Of a stretch of DNA of 64,000 bases, positions 35,568-45,531 are shown one piece after another. How positions within the stretch are numbered: position 1 is the first letter of the stretch; each line of letters opens with the position of its first letter. Origin of the DNA: Natrinema gelatinilyticum (lineage in GTDB: Archaea; Halobacteriota; Halobacteria; Halobacteriales; Natrialbaceae); NCBI RefSeq assembly GCF_024266705.1, contig NZ_CP100758.1, positions 62,001 to 126,000 of the forward strand, given 5' to 3'. Made by a program: the position numbers and the translations under genes. The notes under the pieces are model-generated. The model saw only the letters and a list, made by a program, of their open reading frames with translations. It made no database searches and was not told the origin of the DNA.

Positions 35568-35830
35568 CCCAGTCAGAGCACTCGATCCACGCTTCGAGAT
35601 GCTCCCCTCAATCCGCGAGTCGCCCGACTCGCGGATCACCGGGTTCAACCCAACATAACTGACGACCTCCTTATCACCGTCAAATCGGTCAATCTCGCCC
35701 AACTCCGCGTAGATCCTCAACGCTGTATAATAACTTACGCCGGGAATGGTCATCAGCAGCTGGGTCTCCTTTAGAGACCCAGCGCACTCTTCGATCGCCG
35801 CCGAACCAGCAGCAGTCAGTGGCCGGTTCG
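35568..35830 (-). pseudogene. Fragment of an IS110-family transposase
   Basis: It retains about 80 residues of the C-terminal domain: AGSLKETQLLMTIPGVSYYTALRIYAELGEIDRFDGDKEVVSYVGLNPVIRESGDSRIEGSISKRGS. This matches the intact copy at 12953-13951 nearly residue by residue. Both ends are missing. It shows that an element of this family had been at this site earlier. Confidence 0.9.
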
Positions 35831-35905
35831 CAGGCCGCATCAGCCTCAGTGTAACTTCAACCCTTGACCTGCTAGGTTAACCTCTCTGAGAGCCTATCTC
35901 CAAGA

Positions 35906-37035
35906 ATGGGTGCGAAGAAGCACGTCGTTGATCTCTCTGATGAAGACCGCAAGACACTCGAGTGGTTCATCTCGACCGGTGAACGGAAGGCCGAGGACAA
36001 TATGCGAGCACGGATTCTCCTGAAAGCAGATGACGGGCTCACTGATTCAAAAATCAGTGAGCACGTCGGTTGTCATTGGAAAACAGCGTATAATACGCGC
36101 AAAGCCTACTGTGAGCGAGGGCTCGCGGCGATTCATCGCCGCAAGCCCGACCGTGAGTACGAACGCAAACTCGACGGGAAAGCCGAAGCTCATCTTATCC
36201 GCCTGGCCTGTAGCGAACCACCGGAAGGACACTCCCGTTGGACACTGCATCTTCTAGCGGACGAACTCGTGACCTCGACGAGATCGACTTCGAGTCGATC
36301 TCTCACGAAACCGTTCGACAGCGTCTAAAAAAAACCCTGAAACCGCATCTCTCGGACTACTGGGCGATTCCGCCTGAACAAGACGCTGACTTCGTCTACT
36401 ACATGGAGGACGTTCTCGACCTCTACCACGAACCGTACGATGAGAACCGTCCAGTCATTTGTTTCGACGAGTCCAGCAAAGCACTCCGTGGCCACAAGCG
36501 CGACCCGCTCCCGGCGAAACCGGGAGCGGTCGCTCGCGTCGATCATCGGTATGAACGCAATGGGAAACAGCGGATTCATCTCGCAACGGAACCGTTGACT
36601 GGGTGGGTCAACGTCGAGATTACCGAGCGGAGACGTACTACCGAATGGATTGATCGGATGGTTGAACTCGCGGATGACCACTACACGGATGCGGAGTGCA
36701 TCCGGGTGGTGGTCGATCAACTCAATACGCACAATCCCGCTGGCTTCTACCAGTTTTTCCCGCCAGACCAAGCCCAAGCGTACCTCGCTCGGTTCAAGTT
36801 CCACTACGTCCCCAAAAAAGGAAGTTGGTTGAACATGGCCGAGATAGAGCTGGGCGTCCTCAAACGGCAGTGTCTCGATCGCCGGATCTACCACGCAGCG
36901 ACCCTCCGCTCGGAGGTCGCTGCGTGGCAGGCTCATCGAAACGCGGTTGACCGACTGATCGACTGGCAGTTCACGACCGACGACGCACGAATCAAGCTAC
37001 GCCAACTCTACCCGGTTGAAATCGAGGAGAACTAG
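35906..37035 (+). pseudogene. IS630-family transposase with one frameshift
   Basis: The first frame gives MGAKKHVVDLSDEDRKTLEWFISTG and a helix-turn-helix domain (SKISEHVGCHWKTAYNTRKAYCERGLAAIHRRKP) up to LHLLADELV. A shift at about 36272 continues as LDEIDFESISHETVRQRLKKTLKPH, the catalytic CFDESSKALRGHK, ECIRVVVDQLNTHNPAGFY, and KKGSWLNMAEIELGVLKRQCLDRR with the DDE triad complete. A homologous C-terminal fragment sits at 48363-48560. Short inverted pieces CTTCAACC (35855) and GGTTGAAG (37045) may be part of the ends. Confidence 0.85.
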
Positions 37036-37324
37036 CAAGAATACGGTTGAAGATACACTCAGCTATCGCAGAAGATGTCTCGCCCGTCTACTGTCAATCG
37101 AGAATAGCACTAGACTCTTATCTACCAAATTTTACTTTCTGGGTCACTCAGATTGGCAGTTCAAAATACTATATTGTCAACGGTCTTTTGTTTAGGTGAC
37201 AAAATTCCTATAAGTAAAAACTACCGCTATGGGGCCTACTGGCCTTCGTCCCATTAATGCCTGCAAAGATTTTTATATAATTCCCCAATATAGTGTAAAT
37301 ATATACATATATGGATATTATTCA
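37036..37324. other. AT-rich intergenic region
   Basis: Very AT-rich, no gene. It holds GTCAACGGTCTTT at 37173-37185, which recurs at 58415-58427 on the upstream side of the amidase gene. Confidence 0.35.
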
Positions 37325-38041
37325 CTAATCTTCACTCATCTTAGCTTCATGGACGATTTTTCTAGCAAATATGGAATTTGCATCAACTATTTTATCATTA
37401 GGCATGTTTTCAATTTTATTAAAGGCAAGTGGTAATTCTGTGCAAGCAAGTACTATTATATCAGAACCTTCTTTGGACAGTAATTTAGCAGCCTGTGCTA
37501 ATGGCTCTCGATTATCTTTAATATTTCCACTCTTGATGCCATCTTTTCCGTAGATTGATTCATCGACTAAATCTTCGTTCTGGTCTGAGTCGAGACTAAT
37601 CGGTTCTAAGCCCATTTGTCGGAATTCCTTCTGGTACAAGCTAGCTTGTAAAGTCGGAGTAGGAGCAAGTATGCCAACCTTGCTGACGCCTTCACGCTCT
37701 TTAGCATATTGACTAACTGATTCTATCATATTAATTACCGGGATGTCAACTGCACTTTGCGTTTCATTATAATACACATGAGTGAGATTGGAAGCTATTG
37801 CAAGAAAATCGGCTCCCATTGATTCCAATTTCTGTGCTGATTCAGCAACATAGGGGCCTGGACTTTCTCCATCCTTTTTGATGGCTTCGTAGCGGCTTGG
37901 GATCTTAGGATTATTAAAAATCAGAACTTGTATGTGATCCTGATCTATTTGAGCTGGTGTTTGATTAATAATTTTATCAAAAAGATCGACTGTTGCTTCT
38001 GGACCGATACCACCGACTATACCGGGTTTTCTTTCATTCAT
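37325..38041 (-). CDS. Aspartate/glutamate/hydantoin racemase-family protein
   Basis: Two Rossmann-like halves make up the 238-residue protein. It starts MNERKPGIVGGIGPEATVDLFDKIIN, has DHIQVLIFNNPKIPSR, and ends the first half with GADFLAIASNLTHVYYN. The second half contains VSKVGILAPTPTLQASLYQKEF and SDIIVLACTELPLAF. In family members a Cys in each half shuttles protons at the alpha carbon; here the first Cys position (CNT/H motif) is a Ser (ASNLTH), while the second, ACTELPL, is intact. That may indicate a stereospecific or altered reaction. The gene is much more AT-rich than the replication genes and lies close to insertion sequences. Confidence 0.85.
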   Translation of the reverse strand: MNERKPGIVGGIGPEATVDLFDKIINQTPAQIDQDHIQVLIFNNPKIPSRYEAIKKDGESPGPYVAESAQKLESMGADFLAIASNLTHVYYNETQSAVDIPVINMIESVSQYAKEREGVSKVGILAPTPTLQASLYQKEFRQMGLEPISLDSDQNEDLVDESIYGKDGIKSGNIKDNREPLAQAAKLLSKEGSDIIVLACTELPLAFNKIENMPNDKIVDANSIFARKIVHEAKMSED

Positions 38042-38589
38042 GATATTTTTCCCTTCCAATCGAAGGTTCACTTCGACTCTAATCATATTATAATCGCTGA
38101 CAACTAAATAATTTCGGCCCCCTCCAGTTGTCACCTACCAAAATATTATAAATTGAATTATAATATTATATTCCAATAATATATATTTGATCTTTATTTG
38201 TTTGATATTTGTCCACTAAACGCGTTGGCATTGTAGTTCCGCTGACCCGGAGCACTGTGACTGCATTATTACCATAGAAATACACTATTAAAAATGGTAG
38301 AGAGTGGCAGAATTACTCCGTAATGAGTTGGTCGTATCGCAAAGTCCTCTAGAGTTCAGTAGCAACACAGCTTTGCGCGTTAGCCTCGGCTGTTGAGTGA
38401 ACGAAGATCCTCTGTTGAATGGCCGAAGGCGTAGGGGTAGGCTCAAAATCAGTGTGTCTAGTTCAGCGAGTCTGAGAAGCGAAGAGGTCGTAGTGAGTGG
38501 TAATCATGACACTCGCAGACCTCCCCAGAGAGAGGTTGAACTTGGAGTATGATGAGGTTTGGGAGAATGAACATGGTTACAGAGTCGAT
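38042..38589. other. AT-rich region upstream of the racemase gene
   Basis: Strongly A/T-rich with a dense run of TATAATATT palindromes near 38140-38190, the likely promoter region for the minus-strand racemase gene. No gene supported on either strand up to the rhodanese fragment. Confidence 0.35.
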
Positions 38590-38790
38590 TCACATCGAGA
38601 ACGTCGTCGAATCCTGGAGTCCGCTCTTCCAGTCGATCTTGGTCGCACCGTGAAAGTGCTCGTGGTCGTAGTTACTTGGGTCGATATCGACTTCCAACAA
38701 CCGGAGCGCAGGATCATCTCGCTGGCACTTGTCGAGCCGGTCGGCCACCCAGTTCACAGAAACAAGTGCATCGGTGGCGTCCTCTGTCAT
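38590..38790 (-). pseudogene. N-terminal fragment of a rhodanese (thiosulfate sulfurtransferase)
   Basis: Reads MTEDATDALVSVNWVADRLDKCQRDDPALRLLEVDIDPSNYDHEHFHGATKIDWKSGLQD and then runs off into a stop. Homology covers the first beta-alpha repeat of the N-terminal rhodanese domain; the active Cys loop would be further on and is missing. It is a truncated remnant beside sulfur-related genes. Confidence 0.85.
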
Positions 38791-38847
38791 TGTCGGTGAG
38801 TTGTATCGAGAGGCGTATTAATTTCGTGTTGTCGGTCATCATTGAGT

Positions 38848-39585
38848 TCACTCCAGCCAGCGGGTGGCCTCGGTGTCCTCAATGTACTGGTGGAGAAGCG
38901 TCGATTCGGCCTGCCGAAGACGATAGGAGAGTGTTGACCGTGGGACGTCGAGGTCGGCAGCAATTTCGTCGAGGGTCGTTTCACGCGGTGGGTCGTAGTA
39001 TCCCGCTTCGATAGCGGCACGGAGTGCGATTTCCTGTGTGTCAGGAAGCGCGATCGCCGCTGGTGACTCCTGGTGCCAGCTACTCGCGTCGCGAAGATGT
39101 CCCATCCGAAACCAGAGGCCGTCGCGGAGTTTCGCACGGAGATTGTCGTAAAAGATACCGATTCGCTCGTCGGATCGCATCAAGATCCGTCACCAGTGGC
39201 TCGATTCACGACGACGGGTCTCGGAGATCAACCCTGGCGGGAGATGCTTTCTGGCGAGCGTATGGACGGATTTACACTGCTGGATGTCTTCTAGATATGT
39301 GTCGAGGACGAGTTCGTTCGCCGAGCGGACGAGGACGTCGTGATATCGGGTTGCGTCGCATCGCTGTTCGGTCACTGCCTCGCCGCATTGCGTATCGTCA
39401 AATCGAATCGTTTCGATGCGATCGAGACCAGCCTCTGGGCCGGCGATTCGCTCGATTCGCCAGAATCGATCTGCAGTGGCGAACCCGTCGATCGAGTACG
39501 CGACGAGAGCAGGATAATCGATGAAAACGTCCATGATCAGGTCAGCTCCTTGATCATATTCGATGGCAAATGTAAACTCCCGCAT
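38848..39585 (-). pseudogene. Bat-like HTH_10 regulator with in-frame stop
   Basis: One frame, interrupted by a single TGA at 39190-39192, encodes the whole protein. The N-terminal half has the MREFTFAIEYDQGADLIMDVFIDYP sensing region and HLPPGLISETRRRESSHW, where the stop replaces the second Trp of the HWW motif. The second half reads RILMRSDERIGIFYDNLRAKLRDGL and the helix-turn-helix EIALRAAIEAGYYDPPRETTLDEIAADLDVPRSTLSYRLRQAESTLL. Except for the stop it is complete. It would be a Bat/HTH_10 transcription factor, probably once controlling the adjoining sulfur genes. Confidence 0.85.
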
Positions 39586-39641
39586 CTACTGCAATCGAAT
39601 TGTCGTGCGACAAAAAGACTGCTGATAAATTGCTTCTGGGA

Positions 39642-40640
39642 TCAGAACAGTGTGGTGACGACCAGGAGCGTTGTCGTGGCGGTGACCAGCAGACCGATGA
39701 GAACGACGAGTACTGGTCTGTAGCCAGTCGAACGGAAATCGTCAAGCTGGATTTCGAGCCCGAGTCCCGCGAACGCAAGTAAAAACGCCCAATCGGAGGC
39801 ATTCAAGAGTGATGCGATCTGCTGGCTACTGAGTAGGTTGAGGTTCGCGACTATCACCAGCCCCAGGAACCCGAGAATGAACTTTGGGAACGTGTCCCAG
39901 AGGAACCGGGTTCTGCTAGAGATACCTTCAGCGGTATCCGTGGTTGACTGGCTGGCATAGTGCAGTGCGTACGCGATGGCAGCGAATCCGATGAGCGAGT
40001 TCCGGATGAGCTTCACAACGAGTGCCCACTGGCCGGCCGTGTCCGAGAACGCGAAGCCAGCGGCAGTCACGGGGCCCGTACTGAGCATCGTCAAACCCGC
40101 CCAGATACCGAACACCGTACTGGAGAGGTCGAGTGCGTGGCCGATGAGCGGGTAGACGAAGAGCGTCACCGCATCGAACAGGAGCACTGTCGTCGCCGCG
40201 TACGCGATGTGGGTCTTGTCGGCGGAGATACTCTCGGCGATAGCGACGACGGCCGAGACGCCACAAATACTCGACCCCGCCGCAAGCAGTGACCCGGTCT
40301 CTTCGTGAATCGAGAAGACGAATCGGGCGAGCAGTTCCACCACGAGGACGGTCGTCGCGACGGTGACGACTGCGAGGAGCAGAATTGTCGGTCCGGCCGC
40401 GACGACGCGGTCGAGGGCAACGCTCGCACCCATGACGACGATGCCAACCTTGAGCCAAATCTTGTGAGTGCCGACCCCGGCCGTCGCCCAGTCCGGAATT
40501 CCGTAGGTGTTGCCGGTGATAAGACCAAGAATGATCGTGATGATGAGGACGTTCGCAGCCGGGATGGCCGATGCGAGAAGACGTGCTGTGACGCCAATCA
40601 CGAGCAGCAAGAGGAGTCCGGGGAGGAGTGTTCGCTTCAT
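39642..40640 (-). CDS. YeiH-family putative sulfate/sulfite exporter
   Basis: The 332-residue protein has at least ten membrane helices and the UPF0324/YeiH layout: LLVIGVTARLLASAIPAANVLIITIILGLITGNT, KVGIVVMGASVALDRV, SLLAAGSSICGVSAVVAIA with the central GxSICGxSA motif, and LLAFAGLGLEIQLDDFR near the end. Relatives are placed in the putative sulfate exporter group and are often regulated with cysteine or sulfonate metabolism. ATG at 40638-40640; the longer frame has an Arg-rich leader and is unlikely. Flanked by a broken regulator and a rhodanese fragment. Confidence 0.85.
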   Translation of the reverse strand: MKRTLLPGLLLLLVIGVTARLLASAIPAANVLIITIILGLITGNTYGIPDWATAGVGTHKIWLKVGIVVMGASVALDRVVAAGPTILLLAVVTVATTVLVVELLARFVFSIHEETGSLLAAGSSICGVSAVVAIAESISADKTHIAYAATTVLLFDAVTLFVYPLIGHALDLSSTVFGIWAGLTMLSTGPVTAAGFAFSDTAGQWALVVKLIRNSLIGFAAIAYALHYASQSTTDTAEGISSRTRFLWDTFPKFILGFLGLVIVANLNLLSSQQIASLLNASDWAFLLAFAGLGLEIQLDDFRSTGYRPVLVVLIGLLVTATTTLLVVTTLF

Positions 40641-41051
40641 TCTTACCAGGGAATAGGAACACCAAGAGAGACGAAGATAAGCAAAAGGAATCCGAGGCAG
40701 ACGGCCTGCCAGCCGCTTTCGAGGTCTATCCACCACGTTCGTATCGTTTCAAATTTCAGAGTGGCGTCGAACACTGTGTCCGTCCGTCCGAGTTGGAGAA
40801 AGAAATAAATTCCGTTGTCGGACAACAATATTGTCATCAAAACCCTTCATTATCGACGAAGACCAGGGATTCCCAGTGCTTCGAAGCGACATGAAGAGGT
40901 CGTTTCGAACAACTCTTGGATAGCACGTTCCAAGAGGAAGATATGCAGCTACACTGAAGGTGTCATAGAAGAGTTCTCACACCGTGATCACGGTACTCCC
41001 CGGGTTGTCTCCGCGTTCGTAGTTGGTGATTGCGACGACGAGGTGCAGGCA

Positions 41052-41522
41052 CGATGCGAGGATTGTACCGACGATCGCTTGCTGTCACGGGCCGTCAATG
41101 CTCAACTTCGATCCTCACCGGAGACGACTGACATCGTAATGGCTGATGTGCCGCTAATCACGGCTGAGACACTGACAAAACTGTTTGCCGGTAACGATGA
41201 TGTGGTGTTAGCTCGTGGGATAGGAGGAGGGACGAACGCGCTCGTTTCGCGAACTACCGACTTCACTGTCGACTATCACGGCAACTCCTACCTCGATCAT
41301 CGGACCGCAGCCGAAGAGACCGGGGCAACGGTGACGGAGATCGATTCGTACCGACTCGGTTTGGACGTCGACGGACCCAACGACCTGGCAGAGTCACTAC
41401 TTCACGGTGACGGCAGCGCAACTCAATGGCTCCCTGAGAGGGGGTTTCAACTGATATCGAACAACGGTCGATCCAACGTACAGCGGGCCGATACAACAGT
41501 CACAGACGAGATACCCCAGTAG
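41052..41522 (+). pseudogene. C-terminal part of 2-phospho-L-lactate guanylyltransferase (CofC)
   Basis: The homologous portion starts near DDRLLSRAVNAQLRSSPETTDIVMADVPLITAETLTKLFAGNDDVVLARGIGGGTNALVSR and continues with RLGLDVDGPNDLAESLLHG. These match the C-terminal two thirds of CofC, the F420 biosynthesis guanylyltransferase. The normal N-terminus with the phosphate-binding and GTP-binding residues is absent; the open frame reaches back to 40815 but that part is unrelated. It is most likely inactive. Confidence 0.75.
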
Positions 41523-41576
41523 TTGTGGTTCTTGTCCGGGGAAACTGTTAAGTGGAGCTGCCGGAAGATAGTTCGT

Positions 41577-41957
41577 ATGAAGCGAGTTATCAGCTCGTCG
41601 GATGCTCCAGAAGCAGTTGGTGCGTACAGTCAGGCGACGACCAACGGCGGTCTCGTGTTCACCGCCGGCCAGATTCCGATGACACCGGACGGAGAACTCC
41701 TCAGTGACGAACCGATCTCTACGCAGGCCGAACAGTCTCTCTCTAGCATCAAGGGAATTCTGTCCGAGGAAGGGATGGATATGAGCGATATCCTGAAGGT
41801 GACAGTGTTCCTGGACGACATCGACGACTTCGATGAGATGAACGAAACGTACAGCGAGTTTTTCGACGACGAACCCCCCGCTCGTAGCGCCGTCGAAGTA
41901 GCAAACCTGCCGAAAGGCGTCGGTGTCGAGATAGAGGCGATCGCGGTCAGTAACTAA
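41577..41957 (+). CDS. ridA: RidA-family reactive intermediate deaminase
   Basis: A full-length RidA/YjgF/YER057c protein of 126 residues. It begins MKRVISSSDAPEAVGAYSQATTNGGLVFTAGQIPMTPDGE, and has VFLDDIDDFDEMNETYSEFF and PARSAVEVANLPKGVGVEIEAIA at the end, with the conserved Arg in PPARSAVEV that binds the substrate carboxylate. The protein acts as a homotrimer that hydrolyses 2-aminoacrylate and related enamines released by PLP enzymes, here conceivably the threonine-synthase-like enzyme at 46056. ATG at 41577 gives a complete domain. Confidence 0.95.
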   Translation: MKRVISSSDAPEAVGAYSQATTNGGLVFTAGQIPMTPDGELLSDEPISTQAEQSLSSIKGILSEEGMDMSDILKVTVFLDDIDDFDEMNETYSEFFDDEPPARSAVEVANLPKGVGVEIEAIAVSN

Positions 41958-42019
41958 GCGAGAGACTTCCGTCGGAAACTAATCAGCTTTCGAAAGTGTA
42001 TTACCGAGGATCGTTAGTA

Positions 42020-42879
42020 TTACTCTATTGAAAATGTAGTACGTGAGTCGGACCATAGCGTTTTGGCAAGCTTCTTGATGTTGTTGTGTGCGAACAGGAG
42101 AACGATTCCGCGGAACTGGCGGTACCAGAACCGCGAACGCAGGGCAGAGTCCCGCGTTCGCTTGACCGTCAAGTAGGATGTTTCTGACATCCAGCGCTGC
42201 GTGTAGCCCTTCGCTCGGATGAGTGCGTTATTCGTCGTTGCCATTGACGACGCTCCGCGGTAATGAACAAGGTACTCGACGTCCAGTGCAGCAATCTCGT
42301 ATTTGGTGTGCCAGTCTTGGAAGCCTTTGTCGGCGGCCACGGTCTGCAGGTCGTCCGCGTTCCGGCGGACGACCTGCGGACCAGCCCTCCTATTGTGTTC
42401 GCGGTCGATACAGCAATGCACGTTCAGCACCGCCAACGGCTCTGTATCGATCAGCGTCGTCGCTTTGATCGTCTTGACGCTTCGCCCGCACCTCTGAAGA
42501 TAGTGTTGTGAGGCCTGCTCGCGTTCGAAAAATGTACTGTCCAACGCAACGTGGCCAAATTGCGGGTGTTGCTGCGCCGAGATGCGCAGCAACGCCCGCC
42601 AGATGTGTATCGCGTATCGGCCGAAGGAGTGGTAGAACGTGGTTGGATCAGGTGGCGCGTCTGGGAGGAAGCCGAGCCGGTCACACACCGATGGCATGAG
42701 ACTGATTCGATCAACGAGTTCGGCGTAGTTGTGGCTCTCTTCCTTGCGAATACAGCGTGCGACAATGTGGGCCTCGCGGGCTTGCACGCTCGCTTTCCAA
42801 ACGCTTGTTTGCCTACACGGAGTGCTGTCTCAACGAGGTCGAGTAAAACGACGCGCATAATCGCCTTCTCGACCTCCAT
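42020..42879 (-). pseudogene. IS5-family transposase, one frameshift near the N-terminus
   Basis: The first part reads MRVVLLDLVETALRVGKQAFGKRACKPAR. After a shift at about 42780 the second frame continues as AHIVARCIRKEESHNYAELVDRISLM, through HVALDSTFFEREQAS, AADKGFQDWHTKYE and RWMSETSYLTVKRTRDSALRSRFWYRQFRGIVLLF. The catalytic residues are present. The element is bounded by inverted repeats CTATTGAAAATG (42025-42036) and CATTTTCAATAG (42919-42930). A relative of the intact element at 14179 but clearly diverged. Confidence 0.85.
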
Positions 42880-42930
42880 TCCTCAAACTTGCCCCGGAGT
42901 AATCTTGTCGCCGTCTTCCATTTTCAATAG
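42025..42930. mobile_element. IS5-family element bounded by 12-bp inverted repeats
   Basis: CTATTGAAAATG at the left and its exact complement at the right enclose the transposase pseudogene. The flanks do not show an obvious perfect target duplication. Confidence 0.7.
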
Positions 42931-43064
42931 TGATCTCCGGTATCCTCCACGGTACCATGCCGGAGAAATTGATTATCTAATACAGGACTGGTTCGAGACC
43001 ACCCATGGCGCGACAGACTGTCAGTACTGAAGGTATAATCAGATCGATAAAAAACCGACTCTCC

Positions 43065-44000
43065 TCAGTTCCCGCGACCCTGCAGTTTCTCCTCTTCGGG
43101 CAGGTCCACATTGGCCTCGCCCTTCATGCCCGACCCGATGTCCTTGCTGATAACGGCGAGGCGCTCGCGGTCGTCCCAGTTGTTCGTCGCCTCTACGATG
43201 GCGTTAGCCATCGCATCGGGGTCCTCCGCGCCGAAGATGCCCGACCCGACGAAGATGCCGTCACAGCCATGGTGCATCATCAGCGCGGCGTCTGCGGGCG
43301 TGGCGATGCCCCCCGCCGCGAAATTGACGACCGGGAGCCGACCCGCCTCGGCCGTCTCGTGGACGAGGCCGGCCGAGGCTTCGATTTCGCGGGCAAACGC
43401 CTCGCGCTCCTCACAGGTCATGCCCTCGATCTTACGAATCGCGCCCTTAATGTTGCGCTGGTGGTGGACCGCCTGATTCACGTCGCCGGTCCCGGCCTCG
43501 CCCTTGGTTCGAATCATCGCCGCACCCTCCTCGATTCGGCGCAGGGTCTCGCCAAGGTTGCGCGCGCCGCAGACGAACGGCGAGGTGAACTCGTGCTTGT
43601 CGATGTGATAGCGGTCGTCGGTAGGCGTGAGGACCTCCGACTCGTCTATCATGTCCACGCCGATGGCTTCGAGAATCTGGGCTTCCGTGGTATGGCCGAT
43701 GCGGGCCTTGCCCATCACCGGGATGGACACTTCGTCGATGATTTCCTCTACGTTCGCGGGGTCGGCCATCCGCGCGACGCCGCCGCGCTTGCGGATGTCG
43801 GCCGGGACAGCTTCGAGCGCCATCACCGCGACTGCACCCGCGTCCTCGGCGATGCGGGCCTGCTCGCGGTTCACCACATCCATGATGACCCCGCCCTTCT
43901 CCATCCGGGCGAACCCGCGCTTGACTCGCTCGCTCCCGCGCTTGAGTTTTTCCAAACCTGTCGATTCACCACTCCGTTCGGAACTAGAATTCAAAGACAT
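43065..44000 (-). CDS. pdxS: Pyridoxal 5'-phosphate synthase lyase subunit PdxS
   Basis: This 311-residue protein is a full-length PdxS (Pdx1). It contains the (beta/alpha)8 barrel with [37 protein letters not shown] with the lysine that forms the first imine, [11 protein letters not shown] at the phosphate site, and [32 protein letters not shown]. It makes PLP from ribose-5-phosphate, glyceraldehyde-3-phosphate and ammonia. Its glutaminase partner PdxT is not in the window. The gene sits among PLP-dependent catabolic genes, which may explain a second copy here. Confidence 0.98.
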   Translation of the reverse strand: MSLNSSSERSGESTGLEKLKRGSERVKRGFARMEKGGVIMDVVNREQARIAEDAGAVAVMALEAVPADIRKRGGVARMADPANVEEIIDEVSIPVMGKARIGHTTEAQILEAIGVDMIDESEVLTPTDDRYHIDKHEFTSPFVCGARNLGETLRRIEEGAAMIRTKGEAGTGDVNQAVHHQRNIKGAIRKIEGMTCEEREAFAREIEASAGLVHETAEAGRLPVVNFAAGGIATPADAALMMHHGCDGIFVGSGIFGAEDPDAMANAIVEATNNWDDRERLAVISKDIGSGMKGEANVDLPEEEKLQGRGN

Positions 44001-44769
44001 TGTTATGGGATTACTTTGTGCTAAGCAAGACTGTCTCGATTAGCATGGATAAGTCGTACGGGGGCCAGTATTATAGCTGACGATTTCATACTCGCCACCG
44101 TCGGGAATTCCTTTATTGGCACTGCAGTAATTAGATACTCAATCTAACCACGCCGTATGGAATCAGACTACCATACAAAAAGGAACTATCGATATATTGT
44201 TTCGTTGATATTCAATCTGATATTTGTAGAGTGAACCTGCAAATGTTCAAGATGTCACCGCTTGTCGTCGTATCACTCTATCACGTCGCTCTGAGCGCCG
44301 TGGCATTGACATTAATGACGTTGTTGCTTCAGAATTCCCAACGGCTCTCCGGTTATCCACCGACTGTACCTCCAATAGTATTTTAAGAAGAAATATGGAT
44401 TTTGGTGTTAATAATATATAAATAAAATTATTTATGGCAGATTGACGAAGAGATACATTCAGCGAGATTACTGATATAGAGGGATTCAAGCCTATTGAAT
44501 CTCTTCAACATATGCTTATACGATGGTATGGCTGTAAATCATGCGTCCTTTACAGCCATATGATTGTAACGTGAAGTTCATTCTGCGGCATTGCAGACTA
44601 TTATTGATAAGTGCGAATTTGAGTTTATAAGAAATATTACGGAAATAGAGCTGATACGGGGTGTATAAGATAACTGACAAAGTAGTAGACCAGAGTAACA
44701 CGCAAGAATCTACAAGCAGAGCACGATCTTTAATATAGCGACACCCATTCAACAATGTTGAAACCAAGA
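44001..44769. other. Long AT-rich intergenic region, no gene seen
   Basis: About 770 bases with low GC, several A/T-rich tracts and no coding frame of haloarchaeal composition. It separates pdxS from the IclR gene. It may contain the promoter of pdxS and old IS debris. Confidence 0.4.
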
Positions 44770-45531
44770 TTAAGAATAGTTCAAATTGAACTCGATAACA
44801 TTTGCCGCATTCAATACGGTCATAGAGAGTTCTTCGGTTAAATAATCTCCTTGTAACCGGCTGAGCGGACCAGCAATGCTGATAGCACCCACTGAATAGC
44901 CATCGGCGTCAGTAACTGGTGCTGAAACACACCCGAGCCCCTTAATCCGCTCACCTCTATCGATAGCGTACCCTTGTTGTCTAATTTTATCAAGTTCATT
45001 TTTTAATTCTTGTTGGTCGGTGATCGTGTTTTCCGTAGCTGCAGGCAATCCGCGATCTTTAACGATCTGGTCACGGCGTTCTTCTAACATAAATGCCAGA
45101 ATCGCCTTGCCTCGCCCAGTCTGATGAAGGTGTATCCGCTTTCCGACGTACGTATCTAACGGAACTGCGTTATCACCACTGACGCTGAAGACGTGGATAC
45201 CTAATCCATGTTCTTCAATCATGAGGTGAGCAACTTCACCCGTATTGTCGGCAAGTTCTTGGAGTTCAGACTTTGCGGCTTCCAGTAATTGATTTTCTCG
45301 TTTCGCACTTTCTGCGAATTTAAGAAAGTGGAGGCCAATCGCGTACTCAGACCCATCCTTCGTAATATACTCTAGCTCTCTCAGTGTGTTCAAGTGGACG
45401 TGAATCGTACTGGCCGGTAGACCAGTATGTTCTGCAACCTCTGAAATAGTCCCCTGCCCGATTTGACGCAGCGCTTCAGTTATCTTGAAATTGGTTTCGA
45501 TCGTTTGAAGTGGAATTTCTTTCTGGCCCAT
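44770..45531 (-). CDS. IclR-family transcriptional regulator
   Basis: The 253-residue protein has an N-terminal winged helix (NFKITEALRQIGQGTISEVAEHTGLPASTIHVHLNTLRELEYITKDGSEYAIG) and the IclR effector domain: GEVAHLMIEEHGLGIHVFSV, HLHQTGRGKAILAFMLEERR, KIRQQGYAIDRGERIKGLGCVSAPVTDADGYSVGAISIAGP and the closing helix. IclR proteins bind a small acid or an amino-acid-like effector in that domain. The gene points away from the PLP enzyme at 46056, so it may control it from the shared region, and possibly the TRAP and amidase genes too. Confidence 0.9.
   Translation of the reverse strand: MGQKEIPLQTIETNFKITEALRQIGQGTISEVAEHTGLPASTIHVHLNTLRELEYITKDGSEYAIGLHFLKFAESAKRENQLLEAAKSELQELADNTGEVAHLMIEEHGLGIHVFSVSGDNAVPLDTYVGKRIHLHQTGRGKAILAFMLEERRDQIVKDRGLPAATENTITDQQELKNELDKIRQQGYAIDRGERIKGLGCVSAPVTDADGYSVGAISIAGPLSRLQGDYLTEELSMTVLNAANVIEFNLNYS

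Noticed and set aside
38497-38799. Plus-strand frame of 100 residues
   Set aside because: Overlaps the rhodanese fragment in antisense; no independent support.
43005-44024. 339-residue plus-strand frame antisense to pdxS
   Set aside because: PdxS on the other strand is complete with all motifs; the plus frame is a mirror.
44247-44767. Two AT-rich minus frames of about 80 residues
   Set aside because: Low-complexity Ile/Leu/Asn/Ser content from AT-rich DNA, no motif or conserved composition.
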